From contig JAPPLM010000075.1 in assembly GCA_028874195.1 (NCBI GenBank), positions 1 through 37,105 on the forward strand: a stretch of DNA of 37,105 bases. Direction: 5' to 3'. The stretch is from Chloroflexota bacterium. GTDB lineage: Bacteria; Chloroflexota; UBA11872; VXOZ01. The position numbers and the translations under genes were made by a program. Below, one piece after another: positions 8,668-16,543 of the stretch. Each line of letters starts with the position of its first letter. Within the stretch, counting starts at the first letter, position 1. Under the pieces are notes generated by a model. It ran no database searches. It worked only from the letters and a program-made list of their open reading frames with translations, and was not told the origin of the DNA.

Positions 8668-8917
8668 TGTAGATGTCAGGTAATTCGTTGACAGAATCTC
8701 CCTTTCATCGGACAGTGGGACAGTTCATGTCATTTCGAGCGCAGCGAGAAATCTAGGGCCATGCTGTACGCAGCCTAATGGGATCAACACTAGATTCCGC
8801 GCTCTTAGCGACACTCCGCTACGCTCCGTTCGGAATGACATGTTATGTAGTCAAGAGCCACGCGAAAGCCACCGATTATTTCTACCAAATCTGTCAACGA
8901 ATTACTCAACACTTACA
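8668..8917 (+). mobile_element. Miniature inverted-repeat element, copy A (250 bp)
   Basis: The terminal inverted repeats are 26 bp (8668-8693 and 8892-8917) and match at 21 of 26 positions; the inner 14 bases GTAATTCGTTGACA are perfect. A second, inner pair of arms starts with GTCATTTCGAGCG (8729) and ends with GTTCGGAATGAC (to 8839). No open frame is credible. Copy B (11910-12161) shares the ends and a nearly identical ~50 bp central block. The GTCATTCC repeat directly before it and CCCGCG directly after suggest insertion into that repeat. It is presumably moved by a transposase encoded elsewhere. Confidence 0.8.
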
Positions 8918-9072
8918 ATCCCGCGTAAGCTCGCCCCCGCCCGGGGGCGCGGAATCCATTCTCTCTCCGTCCTTTTGCAGACTACCTGCATTTGCGGAAC
9001 TGGTCGACATACAACCCCGCGCTGTGCCAAGCGCCTCGCCCAAGATGATACTCATCTGATCGCATTGGCGCC

Positions 9073-10344
9073 TTAGCGCCTTGGGCCGCTGGCGAGACGG
9101 AGCGGCTGCCAGCGCAGGTACGTCAGCGTGCGCCAGAGCCATTCCACCGGGCCGAACTGGAATCTTCCCATCCACCACATGCTCAACGGTATCTGAGCGA
9201 TAAAGATGACAAGCGTGAGCAGCAAGCCGAGTGCAGGCCCAACCTGTCCGAAAAGGCCGAAACCGTAGCCATAGAAGATGGTCGTGGCAACCAGAGATTG
9301 CAGCAGGTAGTTGGTCAGTGCCATGCGCCCCACCGCGGCCAGCGGACCCAGCCGCGCCCGCCAGGCGTCATGTTGCAGCAGCAGAGTCAGCCCGGCGATG
9401 TAACTGAGCGCGAGCGCCGGCGAGCCAAGCGTGCGCGCAGTGTCGGCGATCAAGTCGAGCCAGGTTGGCAGGGCAAGCTCTGGTCCGTGGCTCACCATCG
9501 CGTGGGCAAGATTACCGCTCACCCCTAGCGCAAGACCCCACCAGAATAGCTTTCTGAGCAGTGGCGTGTGCGCCGAGATGTTCTGAAGCATGCCGCGGCG
9601 ACCGACGTAGAGGCCGAGGAGAAACATGCCGAAGGCATTGAAGGCCAGGAAGATGGCGACGCTATACATCAAGCGCAGGTCGCTCAGCCGCTGGAGAGTG
9701 ATCTCAGCAAATGATCCGGTAGCGTAGACGAGTGCGGCCTGCGTTGCATCGGCGCGCAGCCCCACCTCCGATTCGGCAAAGCTTGCGCTAACCTCGGCTG
9801 CGCCGGCAGGGGTGAGTTTTGCGAGCAAAGCCAAGCCGCTGAGACCGACAGGCAACAAGACGGATATCGCCAGAAAGACTCCTGTCCATATCAGGAGGGT
9901 CCGTGGCGAGCGTTTGCGAAAGAAGAGCAAGAGAATTGCACCGAGCAGAGCATAGAGCACCAGAATGTCTCCCACCCAGATGAAGACGGCGTGCGCCGCG
10001 CCAATGAGCAAGAGTATGAACAGCCGTCGTAGATAGAACGGCACAAAGCGCGTACCGCGTGCCTCAGCGCGCTGTATCTGCAGGGCAAATCCCAAACCGA
10101 AGAGAAACGAGAAGATCGGATAAAATTTTGACTCAGCGAAAACCTGAATTCCCCAAGCAGCGATGCGATCGATTAGCGGCCCACTCTCTTCGCTCCCGAT
10201 GAGCAACTCCTGCGCCGGAAAACCGAAAAGGTGCATATTTACCAGCAATATGCCGAAGAGGGCGAATCCCCGCAAAATGTCTATGCTTGGTATACGCTTC
10301 GAAAGAGGTACTGGCCCTCCCCTCTCGACCGCCGGGTCGTTCAC
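9073..10344 (-). CDS. DUF418 / YeiB-like integral membrane protein
   Basis: This 423-residue polytopic membrane protein has about ten hydrophobic segments. It opens with RIPSIDILRGFALFGILLVNM, the signature of the YeiB/DUF418 group related to acyltransferase-3 and heparan-acetyltransferase-like proteins. The SKFYPIFSFLFGLGFALQ segment and the C-terminal DUF418 part (AVGRMALTNYLLQS, GPVEWLWRTLTY) are also present. Function is unproven; a role in acyl transfer across the membrane is proposed for relatives. The start is a GTG at 10344 with a GAAGGTAG-like ribosome site about 11 bases before; no in-frame ATG fits better. It is a monocistronic gene facing left, with miniature element A just downstream. 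Confidence 0.9.
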   Translation of the reverse strand: MNDPAVERGGPVPLSKRIPSIDILRGFALFGILLVNMHLFGFPAQELLIGSEESGPLIDRIAAWGIQVFAESKFYPIFSFLFGLGFALQIQRAEARGTRFVPFYLRRLFILLLIGAAHAVFIWVGDILVLYALLGAILLLFFRKRSPRTLLIWTGVFLAISVLLPVGLSGLALLAKLTPAGAAEVSASFAESEVGLRADATQAALVYATGSFAEITLQRLSDLRLMYSVAIFLAFNAFGMFLLGLYVGRRGMLQNISAHTPLLRKLFWWGLALGVSGNLAHAMVSHGPELALPTWLDLIADTARTLGSPALALSYIAGLTLLLQHDAWRARLGPLAAVGRMALTNYLLQSLVATTIFYGYGFGLFGQVGPALGLLLTLVIFIAQIPLSMWWMGRFQFGPVEWLWRTLTYLRWQPLRLASGPRR

Positions 10345-10823
10345 CGTTTGTTTCTACCTTCCATGCAAAGTCACACGTTTTACGCTACGTTCGGCACACT
10401 ACCAGCGCACAGCGACATGCGCCGATTGCTTCACTAGCCGTTTCTGCACCCGCTTCCGCAGGCATCACTGACGAAAGCCATCACGTCTCCGTGTGGGTCG
10501 CGCGCTCTCCTATCTGCGCACAGGCATTGTAGCGGGTTTTATGAGTCTATTTGGTATGATCCAGTGAGAGCGCAGTGAATTATCCTATCTTCTCTATCTT
10601 GCATGTATTCTCCTATTCGGGGTGCTGTGGACGCTCTAACCGAGTCAGGCACAGCTATGGCAGTGGGAGTAGCCACTTCTTCATCAAGCGAAGCGCCCCT
10701 CCGCAAGAAACGCGCCAGTTTGTGCCTTCATCCGTCATCATAGAGAAGAGACAGCATAACAATAGCCTGGAATTGTGAATAAAATATGAATTCCGTGCAG
10801 GAATGAATAAGGAGTCGACTGCG
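10345..10823. other. Long divergent intergenic region
   Basis: This lies between the YeiB-like gene (leftward) and a small unknown gene (rightward). It is less GC-rich than its surroundings in its right half. I looked for tRNA, SRP RNA and riboswitch signatures and found none. AAGGAG precedes the ATG at 10824. Confidence 0.45.
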
Positions 10824-11126
10824 ATGGATATAGAGGTCAAGCCACGTGCCGTGCCCAAGGAGGTGGACAACCTGCTCAAAGGCATGGCCGCGGAACTGCC
10901 GCCGGGCGCGGCGGCCATGATGCTGTCGAATGTTGCCAATCGCGCGACGGCGGTTCTGCACAAGCTGGCGCGCGAACAAGGCAACGCGACCAAGGGTCAG
11001 CCGAATTGGGGCCGCTGGGCCAGCCTCACCAACGTCTCCCGCGACGCCGTGTTGCGTACTGCCACCTGCCGCGATACCGCGACGCAACTCTATCAGCAGG
11101 AAGCTGCGCAGGAGACCGAGGGCTAA
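10824..11126 (+). CDS. Small conserved-looking hypothetical protein
   Basis: I do not recognise this 100-residue protein. It is predicted to be soluble and mostly helical: an N-terminal charged segment with VPKEVDNLLKGMAAEL, an Ala/Met-rich helix (GAAAMMLSNVANRATAVLHKLARE), then NWGRWASLTNVSRDAVLRTATCRDT and an acidic tail. I chose the ATG at 10824, which has AAGGAG 9 bases before it; an in-frame ATG at 10803 has no such site. Codon composition (G/C at third positions) supports real coding. It precedes rpsT by about 330 bp in the same direction, but no link is implied. Confidence 0.55.
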   Translation: MDIEVKPRAVPKEVDNLLKGMAAELPPGAAAMMLSNVANRATAVLHKLAREQGNATKGQPNWGRWASLTNVSRDAVLRTATCRDTATQLYQQEAAQETEG

Positions 11127-11457
11127 GGAGGGCATAGTACACGTATGTTCGCGCTCGTGCGGTGTGCTCTGGGCGAATTTGCCGGGTAAGCGGGTGTGGA
11201 AGTGGACTGGTGTGTGGCAGGTACAAGCCCCGCCTGCACTTCGACCCTTCGACCGGCTCAGGACAGGCAAGCTCAGTGCGAACGGAGTTGTGGCACTTGA
11301 GCGGGGTCGCGACTACTGTCACAGCGGCGTGCTCGGGCGAGTACCGCCGAGGCAATACGCAGGTCTGGGCATGGCGCTGCGGAAGTTGGTATAATGGGCG
11401 CAATGAGCGTAATAGTCCGCCGCACCATGGTGCAGAGAGCCGAGGAGACGCGAGAAA
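11127..11457. other. Gap with TTCGAC-type palindromic repeat, upstream of rpsT
   Basis: Around 11237-11285 lies a copy of the repeat carrying CTTCGACCGGCTCAGGACAG and GTGCGAACGG; relatives are at 18417, 19649 and 35699. The region ends with the probable rpsT promoter. No gene is supported. Confidence 0.5.
11366..11395 (+). promoter_or_regulatory. Probable rpsT promoter
   Basis: A perfect TATAAT is at 11390-11395, with a weak -35 candidate TGGGCA at 11366-11371 (spacer 18). It lies about 60 bases before the rpsT start, a normal leader length. S20 is autoregulated in E. coli through its leader; no comparable structure could be judged here. Confidence 0.5.
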
Positions 11458-11724
11458 TTGCCCAAGAAACGTGCAGACCTCAAGCGAGCCCGCCGTCAGG
11501 AAGAGCGGCGCCTGCGCAATCGTTCCGTGCGCAGCAGCTTGAAGACTTATAGCCGCAAAGCCTCCGACGCGATTGCGGATGGCGACCAGGAAACGGCGCA
11601 GGAAGCGGTAGCCTTGGCATGCGCCCGCTACGACCGCGCCGCCCGCAAAGGCATTATCCATATCAACAACGCCGCCAGGCATAAGTCCCAACTCACGCGC
11701 CAGTTCAATCAGGCCTTTAGTTGA
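11458..11724 (+). CDS. rpsT: 30S ribosomal protein S20
   Basis: This 88-residue basic helical protein binds 16S rRNA early in 30S assembly. The sequence is typical: an Arg/Lys-rich first helix (KKRADLKRARRQEERRLRNRSVRSSLKTY), a middle helix, and the C-terminal KGIIHINNAARHKSQLTRQFN, which matches the family signature KGxIHKNxAARKKSRL. The start is TTG at 11458, since no ATG exists in frame nearby; a GAGGAG site sits about 11 bases before it. A strong terminator follows 49 bp after the stop. The facing gene across the repeat-rich gap is holA, a neighbour of rpsT in many bacteria. Confidence 0.97.
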   Translation: MPKKRADLKRARRQEERRLRNRSVRSSLKTYSRKASDAIADGDQETAQEAVALACARYDRAARKGIIHINNAARHKSQLTRQFNQAFS

Positions 11725-11772
11725 GAAAGGCTACGTAAGCCGGGCCGCGCACAATCGGTCTTGAAAATAACG

Positions 11773-11811
11773 CCTCGCGCTAACCGATCTACGGATAGCG
11801 CGAGGTTTTTT
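11773..11811 (+). terminator. Rho-independent terminator of rpsT
   Basis: A perfect 10 bp stem is formed by CCTCGCGCTA (11773-11782) and TAGCGCGAGG (11796-11805), with an inner CCG/CGG extension, followed by six T residues (11806-11811). It is ideally placed downstream of rpsT. Confidence 0.93.
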
Positions 11812-11909
11812 CTATAGCTCCACCCCAGAATCCGGTGACACCGGCAAGAGACCTGATTGATGTTGCTATAGAACCAAGAAAGCGGCGATTCCTAGGATTC
11901 GTCATTCCC

Positions 11910-12161
11910 TGTAAATGTTGAGTAATTCGTTGACAGTATCTCCTGTCCACTAGACAGTCTTGACAGCTTATGTCATTCCGAGCGGAGCGAGGAATCTAGT
12001 GCCATTCTCTACGCAGCCTGTAGCCCCAGCACCCGAGATTCCGCGCTCTTAGCGACACTCCGCTACGCTCCGTTCGAAATGACATGTGATGTGGTCATAC
12101 ATGACGTTGAAACCGCCGATAATTCCTAGCAAAAGTGTCAACGAATTACCTGACATCTACA
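11910..12161 (+). mobile_element. Miniature inverted-repeat element, copy B (252 bp)
   Basis: The terminal inverted repeats are 26 bp (11910-11935 and 12136-12161) and match at 22 of 26 positions. The right end, read inward, is identical to the left end of copy A. The internal arms GTCATTCCGAGCGGAGCGAG and CGTTCGAAATGAC fold back on each other. Immediately left is CGTCATTCCC and immediately right is ATTTTCCGCG, the two halves of the common short palindrome. No coding capacity is seen. Confidence 0.8.
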
Positions 12162-12189
12162 ATTTTCCGCGAAAAGCCTGCCCCGTACT

Positions 12190-12221
12190 CGATACAACGT
12201 ATCGCACGATACGAAGTATCG
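12190..12221. repeat. Twin CGATAC/GTATCG palindromes
   Basis: Two perfect hexamer inverted repeats stand side by side: CGATAC-AAC-GTATCG (12190-12204) and CGATAC-GAA-GTATCG (12207-12221), 2 bp apart. They follow CCCCGTACTCGATAC, related to the repeat at 21596-21616. They lie right of miniature element B in the gap between rpsT and holA. The rest of 12222-12478 holds another short palindrome (CTCCGGCTTCCGCCGGAG, 12265-12282) and no gene. Confidence 0.7.
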
Positions 12222-12478
12222 ACTGATTTGGGGTGGGAACCCATCTTTGCTGTTTCCCTGGACTCCGGCTTCCGCCGGAGTGACGGGCCCTTTGCCTCAC
12301 TTCTTTCACGCCAAACGATATGGAAGGGTACTGGCGGTGAACCCAATTTCGCATGACTTTCTGTAGGGTGACTCTGCTTGATCTCTCAGTTCACTTTCTA
12401 TCGTCTCGAAAAATGATTAAATCCTCACGGCAATGGCATCCCATCCTCCGTTAAGGCGTTCGCGCGTCTGCGCGTTCT

Positions 12479-13453
12479 TTACTGCCGGCTGGCAATGGAG
12501 CAGAGGCCTACGACGAGCAGGTCCAGCGCCGTGGCCGGGTCCAGCCTGCTCCGCTTGATGGCAAAGTCGGTGCGGGCAATATGGGCATGAATTGCTGCCA
12601 GTTGGTCGACGCTGAAGCGGCGGGCTTGGGAGATGACGCGGTTGACGGCGCGCGGCGGCGCGCGGGTGAGGCCGATTGCTCGTGCCACCTCGTTGGGCGC
12701 CTGCTCGCTGCGCAGAGCGTGCTTGGCCTTCAGCACCAAGCGAAACTGGCGGGCAATCATCACGAGCACGTAGCCGGGTTCCTGGTTGGGGAGATCGTGC
12801 AGAAGCGCGAGCGCTTGCCGCCGTCTGCCATCGGCGACCGCGTCTACAAAGGCAAAGATGTTCGATTCCCGTGATTGCGGCACGAGCAGGTGCACGTCTT
12901 CTTCGCTGATCGTGCCCGTGCGGTTGCGGTAGTGCGCTAACTTGGTGAGTTCTTGCTCGATGGTGTCGCGATCCGGCAGCATCGCCGCCAGGTGCTCCGC
13001 CGCGCGGTGGGTTATGCCGCAGCCGAAGCGCGGCGCGTTCTCCTCGATCCAGGCCACCTGCGGTCGGCCCCGGCGTTGGTCGGCGGTATCCACCGTGGCG
13101 CCCGGCAATTCGCGCAAGGCCTTGGTCAGCGCGGTGGTCTCTCTGCCCCGGGGCAGCGCGTCATCCGCCAACACCAGCGTACAGTGCTCAGGCAAACCGG
13201 GCAGATACGCCAGCAGTCCCTCCCGCAGCGGCTTCTCCTTGAGACAGCGGCTCAAGAAACCGCGAACGATGACGAGCTTCGCGCCGCCCAGGAACGGCAG
13301 GGTGTCGCAATGCACCTGCAAAGTCTCCATGTCGATCACGTCGCCGTCCAACACCACGCGGTTGAGGTCGGCAATGGCTTCACCTCCCGCTGTGATTTTC
13401 GCGATTTCCGCCTCGACGGTGCCCTTGCTATGGCCGATGAAACAGCGAATCAT
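12479..13453 (-). CDS. holA: DNA polymerase III subunit delta
   Basis: This 324-residue clamp-loader delta subunit opens the beta sliding clamp within the DnaX complex. The sequence shows the N-terminal AAA+-like domain with GDVIDMETLQVHCDTLPFLGGAKLVIVRG (the strand-helix that contacts the clamp), the LVLADDALPRG strand, and the C-terminal collar helices ESNIFAFVDAVADGRRRQALALLHDL, PGYVLVMIARQFRLVLKAK and RTDFAIKRSRLDPATALDLLVVGL. Length is normal for the family. The start at 13453 (ATG) directly precedes the first strand (MIRCFIGHS), as expected. It faces rpsT tail to tail. The element-rich 12162-12478 gap separates it from copy B. Confidence 0.95.
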   Translation of the reverse strand: MIRCFIGHSKGTVEAEIAKITAGGEAIADLNRVVLDGDVIDMETLQVHCDTLPFLGGAKLVIVRGFLSRCLKEKPLREGLLAYLPGLPEHCTLVLADDALPRGRETTALTKALRELPGATVDTADQRRGRPQVAWIEENAPRFGCGITHRAAEHLAAMLPDRDTIEQELTKLAHYRNRTGTISEEDVHLLVPQSRESNIFAFVDAVADGRRRQALALLHDLPNQEPGYVLVMIARQFRLVLKAKHALRSEQAPNEVARAIGLTRAPPRAVNRVISQARRFSVDQLAAIHAHIARTDFAIKRSRLDPATALDLLVVGLCSIASRQ

Positions 13454-13531
13454 CGCCGAATGCTTCCGGTATTCGAATCTTGTGGAGTACGTATCTTGTC
13501 TGTGCCTCTTGCCCAGTGCCGCATTTTACTG

Positions 13532-13575
13532 TCATTCCGAGCGTAGCGTCGAACAGGGTTCGCGGAATCTAGGGC
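13532..13575 (+). repeat. GTCATTCCGAGCG-type palindromic repeat
   Basis: The sequence runs GTCATTCCGAGCGTAGCG, a short CGAACAGGG centre, then CGGAATCTAGGG. It lies in the 204 bp between holA and the HAD gene and is related to the inner arms of the miniature elements. Confidence 0.65.
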
Positions 13576-13657
13576 CCTTATTGTTGTCACCCCTTGGATT
13601 CCAAGGGTCGTAGGGTAAACAGTCTGTTCAAAGTGAGCCTGCCGAGAGCATGGAACG

Positions 13658-14395
13658 TCATCGCTCGCTTGGAAACCCATCAACAACCAGGCGCGGAACG
13701 TCTGTGAGGTCGGCAACGGTGAGCGCCGCGACCTCTTGCCTAGAGCCGTCACGGTTCAGCCAGATGGCATGCCAATCGGCCTGCATGGCCCCAAGCACAT
13801 CGTTCTCAGGATTGTCGCCAATAAAGAGCAGTTCGTTGGGTGGCAGGCCCAGCTCTTCGGCGCTGCGCGCGAAGATCTCTCGCTGCGGCTTGGCGACGCC
13901 CACGTCACCTGAGATAACCACGGAAGCAAAGCGCCCCGCGATGCCCGTCCAGTCCAGCTTCTGCCGCTGTTGACGGCCGTCACCGTTGGTGATGATACCC
14001 AGCGGATAGGCCGCTAGCGCCGCAAGGCAGGGCATCGAGTCGGAATAGAGCGACCAGCTCTCCTCATACAAAGTGAGGTAGCGATCGAAAATGACGCTCA
14101 CGTCTTGCTCTGTGAGCGGCTGCCCCCCGGCTACGGACTCATCCTGCAGGGACATTACCTGCCGTACCCGCCATGCTCGCTGTTCCTCAAAAGACAACTC
14201 ACCTTCCACGTACCGCTGCCAGCCGCGCTCTGCCGCATCGTGCCACGCGGCGGCAAAATCCGAGAAGGGTAGCCACTGCCGCGCTTCAATATCCCCTTCG
14301 AGTAGCGTTGGATAGAGTTTGGTCAGCGCCGCATATTCCGCGCCGTCATGGTCAAGCAATGTGCCGTCTAAATCAAAGACAATTCCGCGTATCAT
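13658..14395 (-). CDS. HAD-superfamily hydrolase
   Basis: This 245-residue haloacid-dehalogenase phosphatase has every catalytic motif: DLDGT with nucleophile Asp8 and Asp10, motif II GIITNGD, motif III lysine in GVAKPQREIF, and motif IV FIGDNPENDVLGA. A helical C1 cap (about residues 20-105) suggests small-molecule substrates, as in YjjG nucleotidases and phosphoglycolate phosphatases; the substrate cannot be assigned. The HADxxD-type loop ending AMQADWHAIWLNRDG is typical of subfamily I. The start at ATG 14395 places DLDGT at the expected residues 8-12. The gene is alone and lies divergent to the HD/YwgA operon across 220 bp. Confidence 0.92.
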   Translation of the reverse strand: MIRGIVFDLDGTLLDHDGAEYAALTKLYPTLLEGDIEARQWLPFSDFAAAWHDAAERGWQRYVEGELSFEEQRAWRVRQVMSLQDESVAGGQPLTEQDVSVIFDRYLTLYEESWSLYSDSMPCLAALAAYPLGIITNGDGRQQRQKLDWTGIAGRFASVVISGDVGVAKPQREIFARSAEELGLPPNELLFIGDNPENDVLGAMQADWHAIWLNRDGSRQEVAALTVADLTDVPRLVVDGFPSER

Positions 14396-14618
14396 CGCAT
14401 CACCATTAGGTCCGAGTTCGTTTAGAGGATTTGAATTCCAAAGGAACTCTCAAATGAAAGCACACTCCTGCCGTGTTCGGCTCTCTGTGCAGGATTCATT
14501 ACAAATACGGCACAATAGAAAGAGGCTCATCGGCATTTCCGCAAAATGAGAGCATTCCTCAGTATGGTACTTTCTGTCGTATCGCAGTTACAAGCCCGTT
14601 CTTCAGACAAGAGCTTTG

Positions 14619-15941
14619 ATGGCGGAACCATTTGAAATCCGCGACCCCATTCACGGTTTCATCGAATTGGATGAATGGGAGCGGGACATTGTCAACCATC
14701 CGGTCTTTCAGCGACTCCGCCGTATTCGCCAGCTTGGACTCACGGATATGGTCTATCCGGGTGCAACACACTCGCGCTTCGAACACTCGCTGGGCGTCAT
14801 GCATGTTGCAACGAAGATGTTCGACGCAATCGTCGGACGCCGGCGCGGCTTCCTAGTCGATACGTACAACTACGATGAGGAAGGGGCAGGGCTCGCAAAG
14901 GATAGAAGGATTGTCAGACTAGCGGCATTGCTGCATGACGTTGGTCATGCCCCATTCTCTCATAGCGGTGAGGATCTGATGCCGGAGGTTGGAAAGGGAA
15001 GACGATATAAGCATGAGAATTACTCGGCAAAGTTAGTCGCTGACTTGATGACGGACGTTATTGAGAAGCATCCACTCAATCAGAACTATGACATTACTGC
15101 TCAGGACGTTGCAGATTTTATCGAGGGCAAACCAGCGGATTCCCTAGAAGGCAAGTCGTCTGCGGGTCGTCGCTTGTTCTGGAGAAACCTGGTATCCGGT
15201 CAACTGGACGCTGATCGTGCCGACTATCTCTTGCGCGACTCGCACCACATTGGCGTAGCGTATGGGCACTACGACCTGGAACGGTTGCTGACAACGCTAA
15301 CGGCTGTTGAGGACCCGGAGACCGGATCTCCCACTTTGGCAATCGAAGAAGGCGGTCTTCACGCAGCCGAAGGACTCATCATTGCGCGGTATATGATGTT
15401 TACGCAGGTGTACTTTCACCATACACGGCGTATCTATGATCATCATTTGGTTGAGGCTATGCGGTCTTTGCTCGCGCAATCCAAGGGTATGTTTCCTTCC
15501 CCTATCGACAAAGAAGGACTAGAAGAATATCTTAAGTGGGACGACTGGCGCGTGGTAGGGCGCCTTGCCGCCGGAAACGGAGGCACACATGGGGAGATCA
15601 TATTGAACCGGCGCCATGACCGGCGCGTTTACGAAACTCCTGAGTTTCCAGGGCGTGATGATTTGCAGCGTCTTGAAGCTGCTCGTAAAGCTTTGGGCGA
15701 AAGAGTGATCTTTGAAGATAGGGCGCAGAATTCTTGGTATACGATTGACAGCACAGACATACCAATTGTTCGGAAAGCTAAACTCGATCAGGAAGTTGTC
15801 GCAAGGCTCTCTGAACGGTCCACTGTAGTCAGTGGGCTTAGAGCAGTAAATAGGCGCCGTATCTATGTGCCGATTGGACAAAGTGAGGAGTGTCGGAGGA
15901 TAGTTGCTCAGATGCTGAGCAGTCAGGAGTCGGATGGATGA
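14619..15941 (+). CDS. SAMHD1/YwfO-like HD phosphohydrolase (dNTPase-like)
   Basis: This 440-residue protein resembles the SAMHD1 dNTPase core and Bacillus YwfO. Conserved features are DPIHGFIEL (residues 9-17), the FQRLRRIRQLG helix, and FPGATHSRFEHSLG-type sequence with His56. Next come His106-Asp107 (LLHDVGH) and GQLDADRADYLLRDSHHIG, with the fourth metal ligand at Asp197 or Asp199. Such enzymes hydrolyse dNTPs to nucleosides and triphosphate; activity is inferred. ATG 14619 is preferred to an overlapping TTG at 14616. Its stop overlaps the next start as ATGA, which implies translational coupling to the YwgA-like gene. GC is lower than in housekeeping neighbours, as in other accessory genes here. 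Confidence 0.9.
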   Translation: MAEPFEIRDPIHGFIELDEWERDIVNHPVFQRLRRIRQLGLTDMVYPGATHSRFEHSLGVMHVATKMFDAIVGRRRGFLVDTYNYDEEGAGLAKDRRIVRLAALLHDVGHAPFSHSGEDLMPEVGKGRRYKHENYSAKLVADLMTDVIEKHPLNQNYDITAQDVADFIEGKPADSLEGKSSAGRRLFWRNLVSGQLDADRADYLLRDSHHIGVAYGHYDLERLLTTLTAVEDPETGSPTLAIEEGGLHAAEGLIIARYMMFTQVYFHHTRRIYDHHLVEAMRSLLAQSKGMFPSPIDKEGLEEYLKWDDWRVVGRLAAGNGGTHGEIILNRRHDRRVYETPEFPGRDDLQRLEAARKALGERVIFEDRAQNSWYTIDSTDIPIVRKAKLDQEVVARLSERSTVVSGLRAVNRRRIYVPIGQSEECRRIVAQMLSSQESDG

Positions 15942-16543
15942 CAAAGGACATGCACTTTCCCTGGCATCAATATGCCCTTATTGTGAAACTAGCAGAGTGC
16001 CTCAACCATAGGCCTCGGTTACGCGCGGGTTCCAACAGCAGTTACCCGCAATTTGGCAAGACGGCGCTGCAAAAGCTGGTCTACCTACTGCAGGCAGTGT
16101 ACGACGTAGAGTGCGATTACGACTTTAGCCTTTATACGTACGGGCCGTTTACGTCAGAACTACTGCAAGACCTTGATCTCGTCGAATCGATTGGCGCAGT
16201 GCAAGTGCTCCCTGTACGTAAGGGGATGGATGGCTACGCTATTAAGCCTTATGAGAACGCTGCATGGGTCACTACGCAAGCAAAAGAGTTTCTTGAAGCG
16301 CACAAGTGCGCGCTAGGCAAACTGATCGAGGAGTATGGTCACTATTCAGCCAAAGAGTTAGAGATACGTGCGACGATGATCTATGTGGAACGTGAGATGA
16401 AGGGGGATGGCAAACCTGTGTCCCTAGACGGACTCGTGCGGGTGGTCCATGACATCAAGCCTTATTTCCCCAGAGATGAGATCAAGTCTGTTGCCGAAGA
16501 ACTTCAAGCGAAGGAACACGTAAAGGTGGCGGCTGATGGATAG
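15938..16543 (+). CDS. YwgA-like protein, partner of HD phosphohydrolase
   Basis: This 201-residue protein has the YwgA/Panacea-like opening: GKTALQKLVYLLQ, then the YDFSLYTYGPFTSELLQDLDLVESIGAVQV segment, matching the K-LQK-Y ... FHFYGPYSEEL pattern of Bacillus YwgA and of DUF4065-related antitoxin domains. In B. subtilis ywgA sits beside ywfO, an HD phosphohydrolase, so the pairing here repeats a known neighbourhood. Function is unproven; a regulator or antidote of the HD enzyme is a fair inference. The start ATG overlaps the upstream stop as ATGA, with AGGAG about 8 bases before; a longer start at 15890 would overlap by 52 bp and is rejected. The stop overlaps the next gene by 8 bp. Confidence 0.75.
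   Translation: MTKDMHFPWHQYALIVKLAECLNHRPRLRAGSNSSYPQFGKTALQKLVYLLQAVYDVECDYDFSLYTYGPFTSELLQDLDLVESIGAVQVLPVRKGMDGYAIKPYENAAWVTTQAKEFLEAHKCALGKLIEEYGHYSAKELEIRATMIYVEREMKGDGKPVSLDGLVRVVHDIKPYFPRDEIKSVAEELQAKEHVKVAADG

Noticed and set aside
10345-10823. Possible small RNA (GGTGCTGTGG near 10620 recalls SRP RNA)
   Set aside because: The conserved SRP GGAAGCAG-type loop and matching stems are missing.
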